Of a DNA stretch of 51,915 bases, positions 1 to 7,357 are shown one piece after another (the first letter of the stretch is position 1; the number at the start of each line of letters is the position of its first letter). The position numbers and the translations under genes are program-made. The notes below the pieces were generated by a model. The model made no database searches, was not told the origin of the DNA, and worked only from the letters and a program-made list of their open reading frames with translations. Origin of the DNA: Candidatus Fermentibacterota bacterium (GTDB taxonomy: Bacteria > JAFGKV01); assembly GCA_030620115.1 (NCBI GenBank), contig JAUXFG010000004.1, positions 1 through 51,915 on the forward strand, in the 5' to 3' direction.

Positions 1-5
1 GTCAT

Positions 6-22
6 CTGAACGCTGAACGCTC
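6..22 (+). repeat. 7-bp tandem array, CTGAACG type
   Basis: CTGAACG CTGAACG CTC. Confidence 0.5.
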
Positions 23-47
23 TCTTCTCCCTTCCCCATTCCATCTC

Positions 48-115
48 TGGAGGGACGCGCTCCGTCGCGTCCGTGGTATGGAGCGCCAACGGCCATGACG
101 GAGCATGGCCCTCCA
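48..115 (+). repeat. Three-way-junction repeat, copy 1
   Basis: TGGAG (48-52) / CTCCA (111-115) encloses GGACGCG-CTCCGT-CGCGTCC (53-72) and GGCCATG-ACGGAG-CATGGCC (91-110). Confidence 0.7.
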
Positions 116-125
116 TCATCCTCAC

Positions 126-160
126 TTCGATGTTGGATGTTTGATGTTCGATGTTCAATC
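126..160 (+). repeat. 7-bp tandem array, TTCGATG type
   Basis: TTCGATG TTGGATG TTTGATG TTCGATG TTCAATC. Confidence 0.75.
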
Positions 161-178
161 CCCCCTCCCCCCTCGGAA

Positions 179-1288
179 CTACCTAATCTTCAGCGAGGCC
201 AGGCTGAGCAGCATCAGCATGCCTGAGATTATCCAGAATCTGACGGCGATTTTTGTTTCAGCCACGCCCATATACTGGAACGTGTGATGCAGCGGCGCGC
301 GATAGATGAGTCGTCTCTTCAGAAGCTTGATGCCGATCCAATCCTGCAGCACCACGGACGCCATCTCTGCCACAAAAATGCCACCCGCTAATAAGAAAAG
401 CACTTCCTGGCGCAGCACTGCCGCGGCAGTGCCGAGTACGCCGCCCAGCGAGAGCGCCCCTACGTCACCCATGAACACTTCAGCAGGATAGGCGTTGTAC
501 CAGAGAAAACCCACCGAGGCTCCGGCAAGGGCGGAGCAGAATATGGCGATCTCACCTGCACCGGGAATACCCTGAAACTGAAGGTAGCCACTGTACACCT
601 GATTGCCCAGTACGTAGCCAAACACACCATAGACTACTGCCACAAAAAAGGCCGGAACCACGGCAAGCCCGTCCAGCCCGTCGGCGAAGTTCACGGCATT
701 GGCCGCAAAAGTAATAATCAACGCGGTCCACGCGATGGAAAACCATCCCATATCAAACACAGGCGACTTCACGGATGGGATCAACAGAGCATTCCGAAGT
801 TCCTCGGGAAGCGGACTGCTGGAAGGATGAGCGAGAAAGACGCCGGCCGCCACACCAAATGTTGCCTGCAGGATGAACTTGGGCCAGCGAGACAATCCTC
901 TTTCAGCATCCCGGTGACGATTCTTCTGAACATCGTCGAGCAGCCCCAACGCAGAGAACCATATCAGGGAGGCTCCAAGGAGTTGGACAAACCGATTCGA
1001 CAGGTCACACCACAAGACCGTAGCAGCGGCGGTAGCAAGCACGATCATCACCCCGCCCATGGTGGGAGTTCCTCTCTTGCTGGTGACATCCATGACCCCA
1101 TAGTCCCGGACCCTATCGGTCATTCCCGCTCGAAACAGGAGCAAAATCCCTTTTCTTCCCAGCAGAATACTCAAGAGAAGCGCCGTCACCGAAGCAAAAA
1201 CCACCCGGCTAGTGATGTAGTTGAACAACCGAAGAAACGAGAGCCATCCGTCTGGGTCGTACAGTGCTTGATAGAGAATGTGGAACAT
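179..1288 (-). CDS. mraY: Phospho-N-acetylmuramoyl-pentapeptide transferase (MraY)
   Basis: 369-aa polytopic ORF with MraY motifs TSKRGTPTMGG, NAVNFADGLDGLA, EVFMGDVGALSLGG, and PLHHTFQYMG near the C-terminus. Confidence 0.93.
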   Translation of the reverse strand: MFHILYQALYDPDGWLSFLRLFNYITSRVVFASVTALLLSILLGRKGILLLFRAGMTDRVRDYGVMDVTSKRGTPTMGGVMIVLATAAATVLWCDLSNRFVQLLGASLIWFSALGLLDDVQKNRHRDAERGLSRWPKFILQATFGVAAGVFLAHPSSSPLPEELRNALLIPSVKSPVFDMGWFSIAWTALIITFAANAVNFADGLDGLAVVPAFFVAVVYGVFGYVLGNQVYSGYLQFQGIPGAGEIAIFCSALAGASVGFLWYNAYPAEVFMGDVGALSLGGVLGTAAAVLRQEVLFLLAGGIFVAEMASVVLQDWIGIKLLKRRLIYRAPLHHTFQYMGVAETKIAVRFWIISGMLMLLSLASLKIR

Positions 1289-3294
1289 TAGCCCTTCCTC
1301 AGGGATGTGGAGAGTTCTGCGATTGACTGTTTCAGATCAAACAGCGGCCTAAAATCCGTTGATGTCAACAGAATGTGTTGAAGGTCGTCTTCCACCAGAC
1401 TGATGTCTTCTTCAGAAAGCACGCCGCGCTGGCTCAATCTCTGGAGCGCCGTGAGTGCGGCTTTCCGCACCTTCCAGTTATGCTCCAGAAAGAAACGCGT
1501 GAACCTTGTTGCCCAACCTTGTCCCTGCACCGTCTCTCCTAGGGCTTCCAAAGCCGCGGACCGGACCTCGAACCGTGGGTCGTCCACGAGCTGCTCTAAA
1601 GAAGACATGATGCCCGCGTCATCCCGCACATGCGTGGCCATGGCGCCTGCCGCACGGGCTGCGGCAGTTCGGATTTCGAAATAGGCATCAGCAAGCCCTT
1701 GCATCAATGCCTCCCTCACCTCATTATTCCAGATACCCACTTGCCCCAGGGCTACAAGACAATTACGTCGCACAAAATCGTTCTCCTTGAACTCCAATCC
1801 CAGCATCCGCCTCACAAGGCTCCGTGATGACTTTCGATCATAGACCATGGCGGCAATCAGGCTTATCCTTCCACAGAGACCCAAAAGACCTACTAGTTTT
1901 ATGCCGATATTCCTCTCCTCCCACCGGGGAGACGCCAGGTAGCCATCCGTGCGATATGCCAGATACTCTTGCTCCTCCTGTGAGAAGCCGGAACCTGCCT
2001 TGGTTCGCCCTCTGGCATCTTCCAGGAGTAAGCCTCCACGCAGGTGAGCCAGACGATCAAGGTCTCGAGACAAAGAAGGCCATTGCGCATTGTCCCGTGG
2101 GTCTGAGGGAATAGACTCTCCCGCAGCCAAGGCAATGGTTGCCTCGGCAATCAGTCTCGACGCATGTGGAGTCGCCAAACGGCGCCCCCTTTCGCCCAAC
2201 AATTTCAGGCGCGACTCGTCCGACAGCAAACACGCGATCCGACGTGCAAGCTCTTGAGGTGGAGCGACCCCGATGATCTCGTCCTCTGTTCTCACGGGCA
2301 CTTCATATAAGACCTCAGCAGCACCTGCAGCCTGCAGAGCCAGCGCATTCCTGACTTGATGATCCCCTGGGAGGTTTGCCTTGGGAACAAGCAGGGCAGG
2401 TTTGCCGAAGGCGCAGAGTTCACTAAGGCTGCCGGCACCGGCACGACAAACCACGAGATCGGCTGCCGCAAGGTAATCAGAGATCGGATCAAGATAGCCC
2501 ATACAGCGGTAAAAGGAATCAGATGATCCGATGCCCATCTTCGCAATATCCCGGCGCGTCTCCTCCACTGGATCGTAAGAACCTGAAGAAGCCTTTCCCG
2601 TGGCGTGTATGATCAGGAGGCTCTCCACATTGCGGAGGGCAGGCAGAGCCGCCACGATCCCCTTGTTGAGTGCCCGTGCTCCTAGGCTCCCACCGAATAC
2701 GAGCACCACCTTGGCATCTTTGGCAACCCCCAACTTCTCCCGTGCGGCCCCTCTTGTCAGCGGTTCAATCATGCCGGCACGGATGGGATAACCCAAGAAA
2801 GAGGCCCGACCCGGCGGGAACTCCTCCACTGTGGAGGGATACGACACTGCCACCAGGCTCGCCCAACGTGCCGCATAACGATTGAGGCGCCCAGGCGCCG
2901 CATTCTGCTCGTGGAGGAGAACAGGACAGGCAAAAAAGCCCATCTTTCTCCGAAACATGTTGGCAAACACCACGGGCGCTGAGGCGTATCCTCCCGTACC
3001 CACGATGACATCGGGTTTCCAGCGACAGAGTATCCAGAAAGCCTTGATCATGCCTAGAAAGAGGCTTGCCGCGAATCGTGCCAATGCCGGGAGTGAGCGA
3101 CTGGTGGGAAATCCCCTGGAACTCACTGTCCTGAGAGGGATGCCGGCCGCAGGCACAAGCTTTTCTTCCGCCCTGCCCCGGACGCCCACGTAGAGGAAGA
3201 CCGCCTGCGGATCCAGTTTCGCCAGTTGCTCCCCGATGGCCAAAGCAGGATAGACATGTCCGCCGGTACCGCCACCGGTCAGAAGGAAACGCAT
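1288..3294 (-). CDS. murG: UDP-GlcNAc:lipid I GlcNAc transferase (MurG) with C-terminal HEAT-repeat extension
   Basis: 668-aa ORF; N-terminal ~390 aa is MurG (LLTGGGTGGHVYPALAIGEQL, DVIVGTGGYASAPVV, LLHEQNAAPGRLNR, VFGGSLGARALN, VCRAGAGSLSELCAFGKPALLVP). The remainder is helical HEAT-like repeats (VRRNCLVALGQVG..., EIRTAAARAAGAMA, EVRSAALEALGE, KVRKAALTALQRL). Confidence 0.92.
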   Translation of the reverse strand: MRFLLTGGGTGGHVYPALAIGEQLAKLDPQAVFLYVGVRGRAEEKLVPAAGIPLRTVSSRGFPTSRSLPALARFAASLFLGMIKAFWILCRWKPDVIVGTGGYASAPVVFANMFRRKMGFFACPVLLHEQNAAPGRLNRYAARWASLVAVSYPSTVEEFPPGRASFLGYPIRAGMIEPLTRGAAREKLGVAKDAKVVLVFGGSLGARALNKGIVAALPALRNVESLLIIHATGKASSGSYDPVEETRRDIAKMGIGSSDSFYRCMGYLDPISDYLAAADLVVCRAGAGSLSELCAFGKPALLVPKANLPGDHQVRNALALQAAGAAEVLYEVPVRTEDEIIGVAPPQELARRIACLLSDESRLKLLGERGRRLATPHASRLIAEATIALAAGESIPSDPRDNAQWPSLSRDLDRLAHLRGGLLLEDARGRTKAGSGFSQEEQEYLAYRTDGYLASPRWEERNIGIKLVGLLGLCGRISLIAAMVYDRKSSRSLVRRMLGLEFKENDFVRRNCLVALGQVGIWNNEVREALMQGLADAYFEIRTAAARAAGAMATHVRDDAGIMSSLEQLVDDPRFEVRSAALEALGETVQGQGWATRFTRFFLEHNWKVRKAALTALQRLSQRGVLSEEDISLVEDDLQHILLTSTDFRPLFDLKQSIAELSTSLRKG

Positions 3295-3310
3295 GCTTCA
3301 CTCCTATGCA

Positions 3311-4861
3311 TCATTGGATCGAGCCAATCCTTGTCAAAAGACGGTGGAGCACGAACGCCACCAATCCAAGGAATACTACTCGCACAAGGCTGGGCAAATG
3401 CAAGAGCTCCCATTCCGGTATGCGCCATCCCGCAGCCCAGACTCTGAAGGGTATGAGTATGACACCAAAACAGGCCGACAGAAAGAGAATTCTCAGCGAG
3501 ATGTGGACATTCTCCCCGTGATTGGCCACGGGCGTCCCGTGAATGAACCCCCACCAGAGAATCACCGTTCCTGCCGAAAAAGCGATGGAGGTGGCCAGGG
3601 CAATACCTCCGTGCACAAGGGAAGTCCGGACGAGCACATAGTTCAGGATGATGTTCACCACCGCACTGAAAACCGCCACGCCAAGGGTGAATCCGTTTCG
3701 AGCGCAGACCGCGTGATACCTGGAAAGCACGCTTGTCAATGCCAATCCTGGGAGTCCAAGGCTGTAGAAGCGAAATGCCCAGGCGGCCGCCTGAGCCTCG
3801 ATGCCTCCGAATTCCCCGCGTCGATAGACCAACGATGTGATCTCGCCGGACGCGACACAACAGAATGCCGCCACAGGGGCAATCACCCGTAATGTGCGTT
3901 CCACCGCGTGGTGCACAAGCCGCGCCAATTCCCGCGTGTGCCCCTTTGCGTGTTTCTCCGTCATAGCCGCCACGCCTGCGCGGCCGGCGGCAAGCCCAAC
4001 CACCGCTTCCGGCAGTTGCACCAGTCGAGCGGCGTACCATAATGCGGCAACACTGCCTGCCCCCAGCCCTGAAGCCAACCGTCGATCCACGACCTCAGCC
4101 GACTTCTGTGCCACGGACTGCAAGAATACCCAAAGCGACTGCACAAAAATCGCTTTCGCCTCTCTTGCCGTCAATCCGTCCCTGATTCCCCAGCTCACCT
4201 GGTGCCGCCGCCTGTAGCCGGGAGAGAGGAATGCCACTACAAGCGCGCCCAACTGGAGGCCGCCACCGAGAAGAAAGCCCATGGCCAATGCCCGGGCGCC
4301 CGCATCACTCCCCTTGACCGCTAATGAGAGAATGACGCCGAGGCTCAAGCCGATGGGCGCCAGGGAGTAGATCCTCACCGATTCGGTATACAAGAGGATG
4401 CCGCCCACATAGGCTGCAATGCCAATGATGACAAGAAAGGGCAGAATCAACCTGATCAACGGAATCAGAATAGCTCCCCCCTCTTTCTCGATGATCCCGG
4501 GGCCGATCAATCGAGCCAATGCCTCCGCGCGCAACCAAAGAATGGCCCATATCACAAGGAGGGCGCCAACCATCCCAAAGAAAAGCTGCCACGTCATGGC
4601 CCACGCACGGCGCGTCTCGCCCCGGGAATGGGCGCCCTTGATCGCGGGCATGAGAGCCCGTTCCACCATTTCCTCCCCGAGAATCCTCCTGAACAATGTC
4701 GGCACGGTGAAGGCAACGACGAATCGATCCATGGCAGGCCCCGCACCGACAAATGCCGCGGTGGCAAGCTCGCGCAAGAAACCAGTTCCCCTGGCCATTG
4801 CCGTGCCTATAGCCAATGTCAGGAAGTTCTTCCCGAATCTAGATCTCTCCCGGCTATTCAT
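3311..4861 (-). CDS. murJ: Lipid II flippase MurJ / MviN family
   Basis: 516-aa multi-TM ORF; N-terminal ARGTGFLRELATAAFVGAGPAMDRFVVAFTVPTLFRRILGEE is MurJ-like; overlaps the cca stop by 4 nt. Confidence 0.9.
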   Translation of the reverse strand: MNSRERSRFGKNFLTLAIGTAMARGTGFLRELATAAFVGAGPAMDRFVVAFTVPTLFRRILGEEMVERALMPAIKGAHSRGETRRAWAMTWQLFFGMVGALLVIWAILWLRAEALARLIGPGIIEKEGGAILIPLIRLILPFLVIIGIAAYVGGILLYTESVRIYSLAPIGLSLGVILSLAVKGSDAGARALAMGFLLGGGLQLGALVVAFLSPGYRRRHQVSWGIRDGLTAREAKAIFVQSLWVFLQSVAQKSAEVVDRRLASGLGAGSVAALWYAARLVQLPEAVVGLAAGRAGVAAMTEKHAKGHTRELARLVHHAVERTLRVIAPVAAFCCVASGEITSLVYRRGEFGGIEAQAAAWAFRFYSLGLPGLALTSVLSRYHAVCARNGFTLGVAVFSAVVNIILNYVLVRTSLVHGGIALATSIAFSAGTVILWWGFIHGTPVANHGENVHISLRILFLSACFGVILIPFRVWAAGWRIPEWELLHLPSLVRVVFLGLVAFVLHRLLTRIGSIQ

Positions 4862-6279
4862 CCTCGCTCCGCCCTGCAGACATGTTCCTGGGTCACGCGA
4901 TCGAGCAAGACCCGAACATCCTTCTCACCTGTTTCCATCTGAATATCGTAGGCGCGCCTGAGAAGCTCTCCAAAAAGAGGGCCTGGATCCAGCCCAGCCT
5001 CAATGAGGTGCCGTCCCTGAAGCACCGGCGGCGCAGGTTCGGTTCGCACGAGATGCTTCTCCGCCTGCTCCAATAGCCATGTACCCGCGGGGAAAGCATC
5101 CATATGATCAAAACCGGTCGCCCTATAATCCGCACGGGCGCATCGTTCCAAGAGCTCGATGTTCACCTCTGGCGCCAGACGACGCGCCAATCGTCTCAGG
5201 GCCCCGGGCTTGGCCCCCTGCTGGAACAGAAACTGGGGAGCGAGATGATCCTTCACAAGCTTCTTAGTTCCGCTGATGAGTTCCTTGTCTCCGGTGAAAC
5301 GACAGAGGAACTGCTCACAGAGCCCAACTCCCGCACTGGAGTGCCCCACCGAACGAAGCTTGCCCTGGGCCATGACCGTAGTGTTTGCCTTCCCGAAATC
5401 ATGGCAGAGCACGCCAAACATGAGCAAAAGATCAGTGCGACGGCTTCCGGTCCGAATCCCTGCGGCATGATCCAACGCCAGAAGCACGTGATTCCAGACA
5501 TCACCCTCCGGATGCCACTCTGATTCTTGCGGCACATCAATGAGGGAAGCCCATTCAGGGAAATACCGAATCCAGCCGGAAACACGAAGGAACTGCGCCC
5601 CCAGGCTGGGTCTCTTTCCGACGAGCATCTTCTCGAGCTCGACGAAGATACGCTCCCGGGCAAGCCCCTCAATCCGCATCCGTCGACTACACTTCACAAG
5701 CTCTGGACCTGGCACGAGAAGGAATCGAGAAAGAAACTGCGCGGCTCGCAACACACGAAGTGGATCATCACCAAAGGTGTCCGGATTCACTACTTCGAGG
5801 AGCCCTTGCTCCAGATGGGCTTTCCCGCCCCAGGGGTCGACGATGCATCCGGTGCTAAGATCAAGACCCATGGCATTTATCGTGAAGTCGCGTCGGCGCG
5901 CGGCCTCTCGAAACGAGAGATCGGGAAGCGCCGTCACCTCGAACCCTTGATGCCCTTCGGAGACCTTGGAATCGACCCGCGGGAGCGAGAACTCAACATG
6001 CGAACCCGACACACGGAAGACGGCAAATGCCTTGCCTACCAGATCAAGAGAGCCGTAGCGTTCCAGGATGTCCGCCAGACAATCTGGACCAATCCCAAAC
6101 ACTTCGACGTCCACATCAGTGGACTCCACCCCCAAAAGAAGATCCCGTACCCATCCACCTACGATATAAGGTCTCCCGCCCTGGCTCTGAATCGAGGTCA
6201 GTACGTCTGCCAGCGATGAACCGTTTGGAAACGAAAATCGGGATAATCGCTGGGTCATACCATTCAAGTTCACCCGCAC
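4858..6279 (-). CDS. cca: CCA-adding (or A-adding) tRNA nucleotidyltransferase with HD domain
   Basis: YIVGGWVRDLLLGVESTDVDVEVFG, RRRDFTINAMGLD, DPLRVLRAAQFLSRF, and HD motif LLMFGVLCHDFGKA. Confidence 0.92.
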   Translation of the reverse strand: MRVNLNGMTQRLSRFSFPNGSSLADVLTSIQSQGGRPYIVGGWVRDLLLGVESTDVDVEVFGIGPDCLADILERYGSLDLVGKAFAVFRVSGSHVEFSLPRVDSKVSEGHQGFEVTALPDLSFREAARRRDFTINAMGLDLSTGCIVDPWGGKAHLEQGLLEVVNPDTFGDDPLRVLRAAQFLSRFLLVPGPELVKCSRRMRIEGLARERIFVELEKMLVGKRPSLGAQFLRVSGWIRYFPEWASLIDVPQESEWHPEGDVWNHVLLALDHAAGIRTGSRRTDLLLMFGVLCHDFGKANTTVMAQGKLRSVGHSSAGVGLCEQFLCRFTGDKELISGTKKLVKDHLAPQFLFQQGAKPGALRRLARRLAPEVNIELLERCARADYRATGFDHMDAFPAGTWLLEQAEKHLVRTEPAPPVLQGRHLIEAGLDPGPLFGELLRRAYDIQMETGEKDVRVLLDRVTQEHVCRAERG

Positions 6280-6515
6280 TACTCACCTCTCCCACAGCTG
6301 ACACAGAAACTTCGTCCCGAACTTTGCTTGCCACGCCGACTGGTCACGGCGCATCCGCCAGGAGAAGACGGAAGCCATCCAACGAAGGCGGGTCCCGAAC
6401 TTCTTCAATTCATACCAGAGTTTCGTGATGGAATGATCCCGCCGGATGGCGGGTGGCGCGTCTGACACAGGAGTGAGAAACGCCCACCATGAACCCATGA
6501 ACCTCTCAATCTCTT

Positions 6516-6539
6516 AACCCATCAACCCATCAACCCATC
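6516..6539 (+). repeat. 8-bp tandem repeat (AACCCATC)3
   Basis: Three exact AACCCATC units. Confidence 0.8.
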
Positions 6540-6662
6540 AACGCGAGACACAGAGCTTCTGCTCATGTCGCATCCATGTCAACCTCCGCATCATGCTGAT
6601 CGAGCTGTTCCACCACGCCAGGCACCAAGATCATGGGTGAATTGCGCGGCGCTTTTTGGGGG

Positions 6663-6691
6663 TTGACAGGAGGATCGGCAAGCCCCATATG
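6663..6691 (+). promoter_or_regulatory. Possible sigma70-like promoter upstream of the 6759 lipoprotein gene
   Basis: Consensus -35 TTGACA (6663-6668), 17-nt spacer, weak -10 CATATG (6686-6691). Confidence 0.3.
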
Positions 6692-6758
6692 TGTAGGTTA
6701 CTCTAAATGCAGGTGGGCCACGTTTCTTGAGTGAGCCCACCCAGCAAGGAGGTTGCCT

Positions 6759-7145
6759 ATGAAATTGACATACCTCGTATTCTGCGGGTTTTGTCTCGCT
6801 CTTGTGGTTCTCCCCCTCGGGTGCGGCAACAAGAAGCCACAAGATGAGACATTCCGCATGGAGCTCTCACCTGGTGAGGGCTCGGGCCCGGCTGAACTCC
6901 TCTCGCGTGCTCAAACAGCACGCACCCCGGAGGAGAAGCTCACGCTTTTCAGACAATTGGCGCAAACATATCCGGACAGCCCACAGGCCGATGATGCCCA
7001 ATTCATGACCGGCTTCCTTCTCAAGGAGAACCTCGGCAAGCCGGAGAAGGCGGCCGAGGCATTCGACGTGCTGAAGACCAAGTATCCTGATAGTGAATGG
7101 ATCGACGACGCCGAGAGTATGATGGGTGACGATCCAGGAGACTGA
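6759..7145 (+). CDS. Small lipoprotein with TPR-like (BamD/YbgF-type) region
   Basis: Signal peptide with lipobox LPLGCGN; TPR-like ELLSRAQTARTPEEKLTLFRQLAQTYPDSPQADDAQFMTGFLLKENLGKPEKAAEAFDVLKTKYPDS. Start set at ATG 6759. Confidence 0.75.
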   Translation: MKLTYLVFCGFCLALVVLPLGCGNKKPQDETFRMELSPGEGSGPAELLSRAQTARTPEEKLTLFRQLAQTYPDSPQADDAQFMTGFLLKENLGKPEKAAEAFDVLKTKYPDSEWIDDAESMMGDDPGD

Positions 7146-7248
7146 TCAAGCATACTTGAGAACCATTCAGGTTGTTCAGGGTGCGAGTGTTCAGGGGTTC
7201 AGCGTTCAGAGTTCGGGAGAAAGCCCGGTCCATGGCCGCTGTTCCCCC

Positions 7249-7269
7249 CTGAAATCTGAACACTGAACT
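7249..7269 (+). repeat. 7-bp tandem array, CTGAACN type
   Basis: CTGAAAT CTGAACA CTGAACT. Confidence 0.5.
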
Positions 7270-7357
7270 CCTGTTACGCCCATAACTCCGGATAGCCCCC
7301 TTCGCCACAAAATGAGGGGGCACGATCCATAACATTTCCTCCGAGGAGTCCTGGCCT

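Noticed and set aside
3279-4040. 253-aa minus-strand ORF in an alternative frame of murJ
   Set aside because: Arg/Gly/His-rich frame-shadow overlapping the genuine MurJ frame.
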